DNA of 64,000 nucleotides from Chromohalobacter beijerinckii (lineage in GTDB: Bacteria; Pseudomonadota; Gammaproteobacteria; Pseudomonadales; Halomonadaceae): the NCBI RefSeq assembly GCF_023061185.1, contig NZ_JAKGAK010000002.1, positions 186,001 through 250,000 of the forward strand, written 5' to 3'. The notes beneath the pieces were generated by a model that ran no database searches, was not told the origin of the DNA, and saw only the letters and a program-made list of their open reading frames with translations. A program made the position numbers and the translations under genes. The number at the start of each line of letters is the position of its first letter. Position 1 is the first letter of the stretch. Shown one piece after another: positions 1 to 11,217 of this stretch.

Positions 1-36
1 GAATTAAGAATGCCTATGATTATTTGATGCGCCAAC

Positions 37-459
37 ATGCGTGATCTTTATCGACGATTGGACATACACGTGTCGGCAAGCGACGCGGACATCGTACGGG
101 CCATTGCGCGTTGCGAGAACCAGGCCGTCAAGGTGGCCGCGGAAAACGTCCTGCGCGTCGAATCGCGCAAGCGTGAATATGACCAACTCTATGGCACCTT
201 GACGGGCATCGGGCTGCTGCGTGCGCGCATGGGACTGAGTCATGCACCGTATTGGAAAGGCAGCGTGGCCAACGACTTCTCGATCAGCGCCGATGGCGAG
301 TATGCCCGCTACGCGGAGCTAAAGGCCAAGGTGGGCCGTGCCGTACGCGTCCACGACACTTGGCAGCAAGTGCGCAGGGTGGTGCTATGGGGCGGCGGTG
401 TTTCGCTGGCCACGGGCGCCGGCGTGGCGTTGCTGGTGTTTGCGCCGGATCTTTTCTGA
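37..459 (+). CDS. J-domain-like small membrane protein, function unknown
   Basis: The 140-residue protein begins with a YRRLDI...AS..DIVRAI pattern and continues to a REYDQLYGTL segment, which resembles helices I, II and IV of a DnaJ J-domain. The HPD tripeptide that stimulates Hsp70 ATPase is absent, so classical co-chaperone activity is doubtful. Residues about 116-137 form one hydrophobic segment near the C-terminus, suggesting a tail-anchored membrane protein. An in-frame stop lies at 25-27 and this is the first ATG after it, but no clear ribosome binding site precedes it. It is separate from the cyo operon, about 490 bases upstream of it. The J-like assignment is by eye only. Confidence 0.6.
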   Translation: MRDLYRRLDIHVSASDADIVRAIARCENQAVKVAAENVLRVESRKREYDQLYGTLTGIGLLRARMGLSHAPYWKGSVANDFSISADGEYARYAELKAKVGRAVRVHDTWQQVRRVVLWGGGVSLATGAGVALLVFAPDLF

Positions 460-950
460 TCCCATGCCATGGCGTCGTTGAGGGACCTTGCGCTACCCCC
501 TACAATCGTATGAGCGCTTGCTCAGTCAAGAGACTCAGGGTGCGACACGGGTGCGGCAATTGGTCGCTTCTGTTTCGCCTGATTTTGCTGCAGAATGCCG
601 CCCCGTAGGCTCTTCCTGCTTGTTGCCTGCATTCGAGCGAATAGCGATGCTTTAGCAGGCAGGCGAGGAGTGAGATGGCGTAAGCGATGCGTGCTCGTTT
701 ATGGCGGAGACATTCACCATTGTCTAGCATGCGCGGTACGCCCAACCTTCAGAGCGCATCACACTCGTGTCATTGGCAGCCGGGAAACCGGTGGCCGGTC
801 GGGATGTATGCCATGGGGCGTTTCTAAGTGGTCAGCAATGCATGAGCCGACCATTTGGAAACGCTCCAAGTCGCTGACGTTCCGTTGGTGAATGTGCTAC
901 GGCATTTTGACCGCCGGGCCTAACGGGTCGCTAGCGGAGGAAAGCATTCA
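460..950. other. Long intergenic region upstream of cyo
   Basis: No convincing gene was found in this gap of about 490 bases. The open frames here have poor composition and no ribosome binding site. It contains an imperfect inverted repeat (818-833 against 849-864) and presumably the promoter of the cyo operon, but no strong sigma70 match was found. Confidence 0.5.
818..864. repeat. Imperfect 16-bp inverted repeat
   Basis: GCGTTTCTAAGTGGTC at 818-833 is the near reverse complement (14 of 16) of GACCATTTGGAAACGC at 849-864, with a 15-base loop. There is no T-tract, so an operator or RNA structure upstream of cyo is more likely than a terminator. Confidence 0.45.
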
Positions 951-1001
951 ATGAGCAAGCGCTGCAACGTCTTCCCATGCTTGAGTGAGGCCATGCAATG
1001 A
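951..1001 (+). CDS. Possible 16-residue leader peptide of the cyo operon
   Basis: An ATG at 951 follows a strong ribosome binding site (GGAGGAAAG, 936-944). It opens a 16-codon frame, [16 protein letters not shown], whose TGA stop at 999-1001 overlaps the cyoA ATG at 998-1000. This geometry would allow translational coupling to cyoA. The peptide has two cysteines. I know of no such leader for cyo, and it could be fortuitous, although its ribosome binding site is better than that of most genes nearby. Confidence 0.4.
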   Translation: MSKRCNVFPCLSEAMQ

Positions 1002-1906
1002 GAATGAAGAAGAACCTGGGATGGCTCGGTATCCTGCCCTTGATCGCAGTGCTGCTTAGTGGCTGCGACTGGGCGCTCGTGGATCCCAAAGGTCAGATCG
1101 GGATAGAACAGAAATCACTGATTATTACCGCCTTCTGGCTGATGATGATCGTGGTGATCCCCGTTATCGTCATGACGGTGGTTTTTGCTTGGAAATATCG
1201 GCATAGCAACCATGCCGCCAAGTACATGCCGGACTGGGCGCACTCCAACAAGATCGAAGCCGTCGTGTGGCTCATCCCCTGCATCATCATCCTGTTTCTG
1301 GGGATCATTACCTGGAAAACGTCGCACTCGCTGGATCCGCACAAGCCGATCGAATCCGACGTCGAGACCATGGAAGTACAGGTCGTCGCTTTGGACTGGA
1401 AGTGGCTGTTCATCTATCCCGAGCAAGGCATCGCAACGGTCAACGAAGTAGCCATGCCCGTCGATGTTCCGGTTCACTTCAGCGTGACATCGGCCTCGGT
1501 GATGAACTCGTTCTTCATCCCCACCTTGGGTAGCCAGATCTACGCTATGGCCGGCATGGATAACGACGTGTACCTGGTGGCGAACGAGGCGGGCGTCTAC
1601 GACGGCAAGTCCTCCAACTACAGTGGCAAGGGTTTCTCGGAGATGACCTTCGATGCGCATGCCATGTCGCAGGATGATTTCGATGCCTGGGTCGACAAGG
1701 TGGGTCAGTCGTCCGAAACGCTCTCGTATGAAGGGAGCTACCAAGAGTTGGCGGAACCGTCCACGGACCATCCTGTGGAGTATTTCTCCGACGTAACGTC
1801 AGACCTGTACCGCGACATCGTCGAGGGTTTCCATGGTGGCAACGGTGAAAGTGGACACGATGGCGGCCATGGCGAGACGTCCATGAGCGCAGAGGCAGCG
1901 GAGTAA
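998..1906 (+). CDS. cyoA: Cytochrome bo3 ubiquinol oxidase subunit II
   Basis: Subunit II of the quinol-oxidising terminal oxidase. The 302-residue protein starts with a lipoprotein signal ending in LLSGC (cysteine 23). Two transmembrane segments follow (about 45-70 and 85-110), then a periplasmic cupredoxin domain. As expected for a quinol oxidase, the CuA cysteine ligands of cytochrome c oxidases are not seen. The C-terminus is rich in His, Gly and Asp. The start has GAGTGAGG just upstream and overlaps the possible leader ORF. It is the first of five tightly packed genes in the usual cyoABCDE order. Confidence 0.96.
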   Translation: MRMKKNLGWLGILPLIAVLLSGCDWALVDPKGQIGIEQKSLIITAFWLMMIVVIPVIVMTVVFAWKYRHSNHAAKYMPDWAHSNKIEAVVWLIPCIIILFLGIITWKTSHSLDPHKPIESDVETMEVQVVALDWKWLFIYPEQGIATVNEVAMPVDVPVHFSVTSASVMNSFFIPTLGSQIYAMAGMDNDVYLVANEAGVYDGKSSNYSGKGFSEMTFDAHAMSQDDFDAWVDKVGQSSETLSYEGSYQELAEPSTDHPVEYFSDVTSDLYRDIVEGFHGGNGESGHDGGHGETSMSAEAAE

Positions 1907-1910
1907 CATT

Positions 1911-3890
1911 ATGTTCGGAAAACTTGGACTTGACGATATTCCCTATCATGAGCCAATTCTGGTCGTGACGGCTATTGTCATGATGCTGGGTGGCTTAGCC
2001 ATCGTCGGCTTGCTGACGTACTTCAAGAAGTGGAAATGGCTGTGGACGGAGTGGATCACCTCCATCGACCACAAGAAGCTGGGTATCATGTATTTCCTCG
2101 TGGCGCTGGTCATGCTGTTGCGCGGTTTCTCCGACGCCATCATGATGCGTACCCAGCAAGCCATGGCCGCCGGGGGCGCCGAGGGCTATCTACCGCCCGA
2201 GCATTACGATCAGATCTTCACCGCGCATGGTGTGATCATGATCTTCTTCGTGGCCATGCCTATGGTCATCGGCTTGATGAATCTGGTTGTTCCGCTGCAG
2301 ATCGGCGCGCGCGACGTAGCCTTCCCGTTCATGAACAACCTGAGCTTCTGGCTGTTCGTCGCTGGCGTAGCGCTGACCATGATTTCGCTGCTCATCGGCG
2401 AGTACGGCAAAACCGGCTGGTTGGCCTACGCACCATTGTCAGGCATACAGTACAGTCCGGGCGTCGGGGTCGATTACTGGATATGGGGTCTGCAGATATC
2501 GGGTATCGGGACCACTCTGACGGGGATCAACTTCTTCGTCACCATCCTGAAGATGCGTACCAAGGGCATGACGATGTTCCGCATGCCGATCTTCACCTGG
2601 ACGTCGCTGTGCGCGAACATCCTCATCATCGCTTCTTTCCCGATTCTGACCGCGACCATCGCGCTGTTGACGCTCGATCGTTACCTGGGGACGCACTTCT
2701 TCACGAACGACATGGGCGGCAACATGATGATGTACGTCAACCTCATCTGGGCCTGGGGCCATCCTGAGGTGTACATTCTCATTCTGCCTGCCTTCGGGGT
2801 GTTCTCCGAGGTCATTGCGACCTTCGCCAAGAAGCGCTTGTTCGGTTACAACACCATGGTTTGGGCGACGGCTTGTATCACTATTCTGTCGTTCTTGGTG
2901 TGGCTGCACCACTTCTTCACCATGGGGGCGGGCGCGAACGTCAACGCCTTCTTCGGAATCGCGACGATGATCATCGCCATTCCGACCGGGGTGAAGATCT
3001 TCAACTGGCTGTTCACCATGTATCGCGGTCGGCTGCAGTTCACCTCGCCGGTACTCTGGACGCTGGGTTTCATCATCACTTTCACCATCGGTGGCATGAC
3101 CGGAGTGATGCTGGCCGTGCCCGGCGCGAACTTCGTGCTGCATAACAGCCTGTTCGTCATCGCTCACTTCCACAATGTCATCATTGGCGGCGTGGTGTTC
3201 GGCATGCTCGCGGGTCTGACCTACTGGTTCCCGAAGGCCTTCGGCTTCACGCTCGACGAGAAGTGGGGCAAGCGTTCCTTCTGGTTCTGGATCACCGGTT
3301 TCTATCTGGCCTTCATGCCGCTCTATATCCTGAGCTTCATGGGTGCTGTACGTCGCATGCAGTCATACGCCAACGCCGATTGGCAGCCGCTGATGATCGT
3401 GGCGTGGGTCGGTGCCGTGCTCATTCTATGCGGTATCGCCTGCACCGTGATCCAGTTCATCGTGAGTATTCGCAATCGCGAGAAGTATGCCGACATCACG
3501 GGCGACCCATGGGACGCGCGTACACTTGAGTGGTCGACGTCTTCTCCCGCACCGTTCTACAACTTCGCGCATCTCCCCAACGTCGGCTCCGTCGATGCCT
3601 TCTGGGAAGCGAAGAAAGAGAAGGGCATGGCAGCGGACAAACCGACCCAGTACGAAGACATTCACATGCCGAAGAACACCGCGGCAGGACCGATCATCGG
3701 TCTGATCAGCATCGTGTTCGGTTTCGCGTTGGTCTGGCATATCTGGTGGCTGGCCGGTGTAGGCGCGGTCGGCATGTTCGTAGCCTTCATGTTCCGTGTC
3801 TTCAACGACGACATCGACTACTACGTCCCGGCGGCGGAAGTCGAGCGTATTGAGCGCGAGCACCATAAACGGCTGGAGATGCAGGCGTAA
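1911..3890 (+). CDS. cyoB: Cytochrome bo3 ubiquinol oxidase subunit I
   Basis: Catalytic heme-copper subunit that reduces oxygen and pumps protons at the inner membrane. At 659 residues it matches the length of E. coli CyoB. The conserved elements are visible: the low-spin heme histidine in [10 protein letters not shown], the CuB/tyrosine/glutamate motif [10 protein letters not shown], the paired CuB histidines in [10 protein letters not shown], and the heme ligands in [12 protein letters not shown]. Many hydrophobic helices span the length. It begins 4 bases after cyoA with a GGAG site and ends 2 bases before cyoC. Confidence 0.97.
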   Translation: MFGKLGLDDIPYHEPILVVTAIVMMLGGLAIVGLLTYFKKWKWLWTEWITSIDHKKLGIMYFLVALVMLLRGFSDAIMMRTQQAMAAGGAEGYLPPEHYDQIFTAHGVIMIFFVAMPMVIGLMNLVVPLQIGARDVAFPFMNNLSFWLFVAGVALTMISLLIGEYGKTGWLAYAPLSGIQYSPGVGVDYWIWGLQISGIGTTLTGINFFVTILKMRTKGMTMFRMPIFTWTSLCANILIIASFPILTATIALLTLDRYLGTHFFTNDMGGNMMMYVNLIWAWGHPEVYILILPAFGVFSEVIATFAKKRLFGYNTMVWATACITILSFLVWLHHFFTMGAGANVNAFFGIATMIIAIPTGVKIFNWLFTMYRGRLQFTSPVLWTLGFIITFTIGGMTGVMLAVPGANFVLHNSLFVIAHFHNVIIGGVVFGMLAGLTYWFPKAFGFTLDEKWGKRSFWFWITGFYLAFMPLYILSFMGAVRRMQSYANADWQPLMIVAWVGAVLILCGIACTVIQFIVSIRNREKYADITGDPWDARTLEWSTSSPAPFYNFAHLPNVGSVDAFWEAKKEKGMAADKPTQYEDIHMPKNTAAGPIIGLISIVFGFALVWHIWWLAGVGAVGMFVAFMFRVFNDDIDYYVPAAEVERIEREHHKRLEMQA

Positions 3891-3892
3891 TC

Positions 3893-4510
3893 ATGACGAC
3901 GCAAACTGTTAATCAACATGACGCTCATGCCCATGACGAGCATGAGCACCACGATGCTGGTGCCATGAAGGTATTTGGCTTCTGGGTCTACCTGATGAGT
4001 GACCTGGTCATCTTCGGGAGCCTTTTCGCGACCTATGCCGTGCTCATGCAGGGCACGGCGGGCGGCCCCTCTGGGGCCGATATCTTCGAGCTCCCGTTGA
4101 TTTTGGTCAGTACCTTCCTGCTGCTATTCAGTAGTTTCACCTATGGCATGGCCGTGCTTGCCATGCATGCCGATCGAGTGGCGCAGGTGAAAGGATGGCT
4201 GGTCATCACGTTCTTGCTGGGTGCCGGCTTTATCGGGTTGGAAATCTATGAATTCCATCATCTGATTGCTGAAGGCTTCGGACCGGATCGTAGTGCTTTC
4301 CTATCCTCCTTCTTCACGTTGGTCGGGACGCACGGCCTACACGTGACCTTCGGCCTGATCTGGATGCTGGTGATGATCGTCCAACTGTTCACGAAGGGTC
4401 TTAACGACAAGACGCGCCCGCGCATCATGTGCCTGAGTCTGTTCTGGCACTTCCTCGATATCGTGTGGATCTGTGTCTTTACCTTCGTCTATTTGATGGG
4501 AGTTCTGTAA
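3893..4510 (+). CDS. cyoC: Cytochrome bo3 ubiquinol oxidase subunit III
   Basis: The 205-residue COX3-family subunit has five predicted membrane helices after a His- and Glu-rich N-terminus ([15 protein letters not shown]). It supports assembly and stability of the bo3 complex. It is translated in the cyo operon and its TAA stop shares one base with the cyoD ATG. Confidence 0.96.
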   Translation: MTTQTVNQHDAHAHDEHEHHDAGAMKVFGFWVYLMSDLVIFGSLFATYAVLMQGTAGGPSGADIFELPLILVSTFLLLFSSFTYGMAVLAMHADRVAQVKGWLVITFLLGAGFIGLEIYEFHHLIAEGFGPDRSAFLSSFFTLVGTHGLHVTFGLIWMLVMIVQLFTKGLNDKTRPRIMCLSLFWHFLDIVWICVFTFVYLMGVL

Positions 4511-4845
4511 TGAGCGATGCACATGCTTCCCACGATGGTGGCAACCACGGCAGCGTCAAGTCCTATGTGATTGGCTTGATCCTCTCTCTCGTGTTGACGA
4601 TCATCCCGTTCTGGATGGTCATGAGCGGTGGCTTTAGCAATATGGCCGTCGTCGTGACGATCTCGATCATGGCCATCTGTCAGGTGCTGGTGCAGTTGAT
4701 CATGTTCATGCACCTGGACTTCAAGACCGAAGAAGGATGGAACGCAGGGTCTTTCATCTTCACGGCGTTGATCCTGGTCATCCTGGTAGGTGGGTCGCTG
4801 TGGATCATGCAGAACCTGCACGCCAACATGATGCTTGGTGGGTGA
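4510..4845 (+). CDS. cyoD: Cytochrome bo3 ubiquinol oxidase subunit IV
   Basis: The 111-residue small subunit has three hydrophobic helices and a conserved FMHLDF sequence. The start [11 protein letters not shown] was chosen because it overlaps the cyoC stop (TAATG). A longer frame beginning at 4429 would run through cyoC. It is thought to assist CuB insertion into subunit I. Its TGA stop precedes the cyoE start by about 10 bases. Confidence 0.95.
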   Translation: MSDAHASHDGGNHGSVKSYVIGLILSLVLTIIPFWMVMSGGFSNMAVVVTISIMAICQVLVQLIMFMHLDFKTEEGWNAGSFIFTALILVILVGGSLWIMQNLHANMMLGG

Positions 4846-4855
4846 GTCGCTCGGC

Positions 4856-5746
4856 GTGATGCTCAAACCCTACGTCTCCATTACCAAGCCGGGCATCATC
4901 TTCGGCAATCTGATCTCCGTGGCCGGGGGCTTCTTCCTCGCTTCTCAAGGAAGCGTGGATGGTGTGCTCTTTCTGGCCACGGTTATCGGGATTGCGTTGG
5001 TGATCGCGTCCGGGTGCGTGTTCAATAATTACATCGATCGCGATATCGATCGTCTGATGGAGCGTACCCAAGGGCGTGTCACGGTCCAGGGGCTGATTTC
5101 ACCCGGTATCACGCTTGCGTATGGCAGTGTGTTGGGCATTGCAGGCTTCTTGATCCTGTGGTTCGGCACCAATGCCTTGGCGACGCTTTTCGCCTTGCTT
5201 GGGTTCTTCGTCTATGTCGGACTGTATAGCCTTTATCTCAAACGACACTCGGTCTATGGCACCCTGGTGGGCAGCTTGTCGGGCGCGGCGCCACCGGTGG
5301 TAGGCTATTGTGCGGTCAGCGGTCAGTTCGATCTTGGCGCGCTGACGCTGCTTTTGATCTTCTGCCTGTGGCAGATGCCGCATTCGTATGCCATTGCCAT
5401 CTTTCGCTATCAGGACTATCGCGCAGCGTCGATCCCGGTACTGCCGGTCACGCGTGGCGTGAGGGCGGCGAAGCATCATATCTTCTGGTATATCCTGGCG
5501 TTCTTGGGTGCGACCCTGATGCTCACGCTCGGAGGCTATGCCGGATATGGCTATTTCGCGGTGGCGGCAGCGATGGGGCTTTATTGGCTCGTCATGGCGC
5601 TTCGTGGTTACCGTACCGGCGACGACCGCGTGTGGGCCAAGAAGGTGTTCATCTTCTCGATCTTCACCATCACGGCGCTCAGCATCATGATGTCGATCGA
5701 CTTTCAGGTGACCGATACCGAAGTGCTGATGACCTCGCTACGCTGA
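4856..5746 (+). CDS. cyoE: Protoheme IX farnesyltransferase (heme O synthase)
   Basis: An integral-membrane prenyltransferase of the UbiA superfamily. It adds a farnesyl group to heme b to make the heme O used by cytochrome bo3. The Asp-rich motif [15 protein letters not shown] is present and about nine hydrophobic helices are visible. GTG 4856 (or ATG 4859) is preferred because the N-terminus [13 protein letters not shown] lines up with E. coli CyoE and gives 296 residues, the usual length. A TTG at 4835 inside cyoD is the longer alternative. Last gene of the operon, followed by a strong terminator. Confidence 0.95.
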   Translation: MMLKPYVSITKPGIIFGNLISVAGGFFLASQGSVDGVLFLATVIGIALVIASGCVFNNYIDRDIDRLMERTQGRVTVQGLISPGITLAYGSVLGIAGFLILWFGTNALATLFALLGFFVYVGLYSLYLKRHSVYGTLVGSLSGAAPPVVGYCAVSGQFDLGALTLLLIFCLWQMPHSYAIAIFRYQDYRAASIPVLPVTRGVRAAKHHIFWYILAFLGATLMLTLGGYAGYGYFAVAAAMGLYWLVMALRGYRTGDDRVWAKKVFIFSIFTITALSIMMSIDFQVTDTEVLMTSLR

Positions 5747-5768
5747 TCTGACGTCCCATGCCTTAAAT

Positions 5769-5802
5769 GAAAAGCCACGCTATATATAGCGTGGCTTTTT
5801 CG
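5769..5802. terminator. Bidirectional terminator between cyoE and thiC
   Basis: AAAGCCACGCTATA pairs perfectly with TATAGCGTGGCTTT, followed by T residues on the plus strand and preceded by A residues that serve the minus strand. It sits between two convergent genes. Confidence 0.9.
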
Positions 5803-5816
5803 TCTCAAGCGTGTAT

Positions 5817-7757
<1,941 letters not shown>

Positions 7758-7828
7758 TCAAGCCGGCGCACAGCGCAGGAGGGGGAAACCGGCATGGGCG
7801 TGTTTTCGTATCGCGCGGTTTCCGCTTG

Positions 7829-7937
7829 ATCCCTACGCCGGTACTAGCCGGATCAGGTTCGTCGGGATCCGTCGTGGCGCCCGCTTTGATGGCGAACGCA
7901 GGACGATCTCAGCCGGTTCCACCGGCACCCCGTCAAG
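7829..7937 (-). promoter_or_regulatory. TPP riboswitch (THI element) of thiC
   Basis: Read on the minus strand, the leader contains GGGGTGCC, then GGCTGAGAT, then GAACCTGATCCGGCTAGTAC and GCGTAGGGAT. These are the hallmark segments of the thiamine pyrophosphate riboswitch. It ends about 95 bases before the thiC start. Confidence 0.93.
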
Positions 7938-8065
7938 CTGTCGTCTAGAGTCTAGCAAGGTATCGCCCGAATGAAATCCCCCTGTGCGATGCGTGCGACG
8001 GACGAGACGTCAAACCCTTGTTTGCATGCTAATGTTCAGGGGAAGCCACCAAAGGAGAGCTGAAC

Positions 8066-8947
8066 ATGAAAGTTGGATTTATTGGTCTGGGAGCCATGGG
8101 GCGTGGCATGGCGCAGCAGTTACTCGAGGCAGAGCATGATGTGACGGTGTGGAACCGTTCCCCGGAGGCTGCCGAGGCGCTCGCCGAGCAGGGCGCCAAG
8201 ATCGCCAAGAAACCGGCCGACGCGGCGCGGTGTGAGGTGCTGGTGAGCATGCTGGCGGACGATCAGGCAGCGCATCAGGTGCTGGTCGAAAGCAAGGCCA
8301 TCGAGGCGATGAAAAAGGGCAGCGTTCACGTCAACATGGCTACGGTGTCGGTGGCTTTCGCGCGCGGTATGGCGGCGCTTCACGAGCGCCTAGGCGTGGG
8401 CTATGTTGCCGCGCCGGTGCTCGGGCGGCCGGATGTGGCGGCGTCGGGTAAGCTTAATATCATCGCCGCCGGTGAACCGTCCCAAATCGAGCGGGTCAGA
8501 CCCGTGCTAGACGCCATGGGGCAAGCCGTATGGCCTTTGGGAGCATCACCCGAGCGTGCCAACGTGGCTAAAATAGCCGCCAATTTCATGCTTGCCAGTG
8601 CCATCGAATCGATGGCCGAGGCCTCGACACTGACCCGCGCGTACGGCATCGAGGCCAGCGATTTCCTCGATATCGTCACCAACACGCTGTTTGCCTCGCC
8701 GGCCTATCAGGGCTACGGCAAGATGATCGCCGAGGCACGCTTCGAGCCCGCCGGGTTCACGATGAGGCTTGGCCACAAGGATGTCGGGCTGGCCTTGAGT
8801 GCGGGTGATGAGCAAAACGTCGCCTTGCCATTGGGCAGTGCGGTGCGCGATCGGCTGCTCGACGCCTTGGCCAACGGCGATGGCGAAAAGGACTGGTCGG
8901 GGCTCGCCGAGGTCGCCGCGCGCCAGGCGCATCTAGATAAGCGCTAG
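8066..8947 (+). CDS. NAD(P)-dependent oxidoreductase, 3-hydroxyisobutyrate dehydrogenase family
   Basis: The 293-residue beta-hydroxyacid dehydrogenase has an N-terminal Rossmann motif GFIGLGAMGRGMA (residues 4-16). Its C-terminal all-helical domain carries the family catalytic lysine in VAKIAANF (about K169). The family includes 3-hydroxyisobutyrate dehydrogenase, tartronate semialdehyde reductase and glyoxylate/succinic semialdehyde reductases. The sequence alone does not decide the substrate. It has a good ribosome binding site (AAAGGAGAG) and stands alone between thiC and a convergent gene. Confidence 0.88.
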   Translation: MKVGFIGLGAMGRGMAQQLLEAEHDVTVWNRSPEAAEALAEQGAKIAKKPADAARCEVLVSMLADDQAAHQVLVESKAIEAMKKGSVHVNMATVSVAFARGMAALHERLGVGYVAAPVLGRPDVAASGKLNIIAAGEPSQIERVRPVLDAMGQAVWPLGASPERANVAKIAANFMLASAIESMAEASTLTRAYGIEASDFLDIVTNTLFASPAYQGYGKMIAEARFEPAGFTMRLGHKDVGLALSAGDEQNVALPLGSAVRDRLLDALANGDGEKDWSGLAEVAARQAHLDKR

Positions 8948-8954
8948 ACCGTGT

Positions 8955-10133
8955 TCATGGCGTCAGGCGGTACAGCCCGGTATCACCGTCGTCGGCGGTG
9001 AAATATAACGCTCCGTTGTGGTAGGCGACGCCAGCGGGGCGTGCCCAGCGCTCGCCGTTCTCAGCCTGAAAGCCGCTGACCAGGTCGATCACTTCGCCTT
9101 GGTGACCGCCGTCCGTGAGTCGAATGCCGACGATCTTGGGCGGTCGGCGAGAGGCACGGCCGCCGGACGCTTGCGTAGCCCAGCTGCTATGGATGGCGGT
9201 GACCATATCCACTTGCCAGGGGTTGTCATCAGGCAGGAAGGTCAGGCCGATGGGGGCGCTACGAGCGGCGAAAGTGGTCACCGGTGGTGTAAGCGTGTCA
9301 CGCCCGGCAGGTGGTGCCGAATCGATGCATTCGTCGCGCTGCCACTCGCCTTCATTCCATTGATACCACGGCATGCCATAAAAGCTCTCGGCCTCGGCGC
9401 GCACCAGCAGTTCAGGTGGCGCCTCGTACCCCCAATGGTCGGGGCCATTGTTGTTGAGATATAGCGTTCCCTCGGGGCTCCAGGCCATGCCGATGGGGTT
9501 GCGCAGCCCGCTGACGTAGGGTGTCCATTCAGGTGTCTCATGCGTGGGATCGAGGGCCATCACGCCGCCGCGCCGGTCCTCGAACGCAACGTCTTCGGAG
9601 ATGCGTTGCGCCGAGCAGTTGCCTTGAAGGCCGAGCGCGACATAAAGCCTGCCATCGGGGCCAACAGATAACGAACGCGAGGCGTGGCCGCTGCCGCCGG
9701 GCAAGTCGGCGACGCCCTCGAAATCCGTCTCCGTGACGTCCTGTCCCGGCGTATACCTCGTGCGATAGAGTTGGTCAGTGGTCGCTACGTACAAGTAGCC
9801 TTCGTGGACCACGGCACTATGCGGGTAACCGGACAGCGGGATTTCCGCATCGACACGATCATAGGGCGGTTGCAGGCGATACAGGCGCCCCGCCTGGGAG
9901 CCGATGAACATCTCGTCCTCAGGACCAAAGCTGATCAGTCGGGGCGCGCGTAGCGCGACCTGCTTATCGAGCGTGGCACCGTCGGGGACATTGGCCCGTT
10001 CCGCGTTGCCGGCAACCTCCACTGGCGTTAGTGCCTGGGCCTGACCGGAGGCGATCATCATGGCGCCCAACCACAGGCCGGCAAGCGCCGGCGCGCTTCG
10101 CCTCAGTGCATGGGTAGTGTGGCGAATGGTCAT
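8955..10133 (-). CDS. Secreted PQQ-dependent sugar dehydrogenase-like beta-propeller
   Basis: The 392-residue protein has a signal peptide (residues 1-34, ending AQA) and then repeated propeller blades. It is similar to soluble aldose/L-sorbosone dehydrogenases that use pyrroloquinoline quinone in the periplasm. Recognisable blocks include SVGPDGRLYVALG, GLRNPIGMAWSPEGTLY and ITFLP-type strands. The start at 10133 follows a GAGGAG site, and longer upstream frames lack one. No PQQ biosynthesis genes lie in the window, so actual cofactor use is uncertain. Confidence 0.82.
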   Translation of the reverse strand: MTIRHTTHALRRSAPALAGLWLGAMMIASGQAQALTPVEVAGNAERANVPDGATLDKQVALRAPRLISFGPEDEMFIGSQAGRLYRLQPPYDRVDAEIPLSGYPHSAVVHEGYLYVATTDQLYRTRYTPGQDVTETDFEGVADLPGGSGHASRSLSVGPDGRLYVALGLQGNCSAQRISEDVAFEDRRGGVMALDPTHETPEWTPYVSGLRNPIGMAWSPEGTLYLNNNGPDHWGYEAPPELLVRAEAESFYGMPWYQWNEGEWQRDECIDSAPPAGRDTLTPPVTTFAARSAPIGLTFLPDDNPWQVDMVTAIHSSWATQASGGRASRRPPKIVGIRLTDGGHQGEVIDLVSGFQAENGERWARPAGVAYHNGALYFTADDGDTGLYRLTP

Positions 10134-10195
10134 GCACGACTCCTCGAGAAATTCTCTGGAGAAGTGTAGACAACAATCAGCGATGCGCCCGGGAC

Positions 10196-11131
10196 TCAGT
10201 AGATGCGAAAACGTTTGAAGTCGGGATGCTTGGCAGCTTGTTGCGGGGTCTTGCGGAAGCGCTTGTATTCCCACTGGTACTGGGCGGGATCCAGGGCGAT
10301 GGCGTTTTCCACGCTGGCGTTAACGCCTGTGGCGGAGTGCGCCTCGTCACTGGCATAAACGCGCTCATCAGCGGCCAGAAAGTGGATCGCGAAGCCTTCG
10401 CCGCCTGGCAGGCGTCGTGCGATGCCGGTGACCACGCGCGCCTCGGTGCGCGCCACGAGCTTGGGCAGTAAGGTGGCGGTATAGGCGGGGCGCTGAAAGA
10501 AATCGGCAAAGACGCCACTACCCCAGCTCGGCTCCTGGTCGGGGAGAATCCCTACCGCCTCGCAGCGCTTGAGTGCCTTGAGCAGCGAGGCGACACCGCG
10601 TGGATTGGTGGGGACTAATTGGGCCCCCATGCGTTCGCGGCCATGCCGGATCACCGGATCGAGAGCATCAATCTTGGGAGGCTCGTACATGGCGGTAAAT
10701 GGGAAGTGGCTGGAAAGCCAGAAGTTGAGCACTTCCCAGTTGCCGTAATGCGGTGCCAGCACGATGACGCCACGCCCCTGGGCGCGGGCGTCATCGAGCA
10801 GTTCGCGGCCATGCACGGCGCGGATCGAGGCCTCGACGCGCTCCGGAGCGGCCATCCAGGCAAAGCCCAGCTCGAGCATGGTTGCCGAAGAGTGCGTCAG
10901 GCTGTCCCGTGTCAGGCGTCGTTGCTGGCGTGCCGGCATGTCCGGATAGACGTGTCTGAGATTGATGCGTGTCACGTCACGTTCGCGGCGGCTGAAGGTA
11001 AGAATCAGCGGGCCGATCAGGCGGGCCAGCTGCCACAGCCGGTGCGGTGTCAAGCGTGCCAGGGTGCGCCACAGCAGGGCGATGGCGCGTGCGCGTAAAG
11101 GAGAAGAGACATCTTCGGACATCGAACTCAT
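10196..11131 (-). CDS. Lipid A biosynthesis acyltransferase (LpxL/LpxM family)
   Basis: The 311-residue inner-membrane late acyltransferase transfers a secondary fatty acid onto Kdo2-lipid A. The HX4E catalytic motif is H128-YGNW-E133, in APHYGNWEV, followed by LVPTNPRG..SLLKALK and the ILPDQEPSWGSGVFADFF block typical of the family. An N-terminal hydrophobic segment lies near residues 30-46. ATG 11122 (MSEDV) is an alternative start. LpxL versus LpxM cannot be decided by eye. A consensus TATAAT lies about 30 bases upstream. Confidence 0.88.
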   Translation of the reverse strand: MSSMSEDVSSPLRARAIALLWRTLARLTPHRLWQLARLIGPLILTFSRRERDVTRINLRHVYPDMPARQQRRLTRDSLTHSSATMLELGFAWMAAPERVEASIRAVHGRELLDDARAQGRGVIVLAPHYGNWEVLNFWLSSHFPFTAMYEPPKIDALDPVIRHGRERMGAQLVPTNPRGVASLLKALKRCEAVGILPDQEPSWGSGVFADFFQRPAYTATLLPKLVARTEARVVTGIARRLPGGEGFAIHFLAADERVYASDEAHSATGVNASVENAIALDPAQYQWEYKRFRKTPQQAAKHPDFKRFRIY

Positions 11132-11159
11132 GGCATCATAGTTTAGGCGGACGATAGGC

Positions 11160-11172
11160 CTGTATTATACAG
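11160..11172 (-). promoter_or_regulatory. Consensus -10 element within a palindrome, upstream of the acyltransferase gene
   Basis: CTGTAT-T-ATACAG is a perfect 13-bp palindrome that contains TATAAT on the minus strand. It is well placed to start transcription about 25 bases before the acyltransferase ATG. No -35 match was found at 17 bases. A repressor or activator binding at the palindrome is plausible. Confidence 0.4.
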
Positions 11173-11181
11173 ATCGCGCGG

Positions 11182-11206
11182 CGTATGCCCGCCCCGCGGG
11201 CATACG
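11182..11206. terminator. GC-rich hairpin after the VOC gene
   Basis: CGTATGCCCG and CGGGCATACG form a perfect 10-bp stem with a 5-base loop. It lies just past the stop of the minus-strand VOC gene and has no strong T-tract, so it is either a weak terminator or a transcript-stabilising hairpin. Confidence 0.45.
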
Positions 11207-11217
11207 ATGTCATCTTG

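Noticed and set aside
595-891. 98-residue open frame upstream of cyo
   Set aside because: Its composition is unlike neighbouring genes, it has no ribosome binding site and no recognisable domain, and it spans the inverted repeat.
2439-3173. 244-codon minus-strand frame inside cyoB
   Set aside because: Highly charged composition with no domain; it is a shadow of the cyoB coding frame.
11160-11172. LexA box at the acyltransferase promoter
   Set aside because: The CTGT and ACAG halves are only 5 bases apart, whereas the LexA site needs 8.
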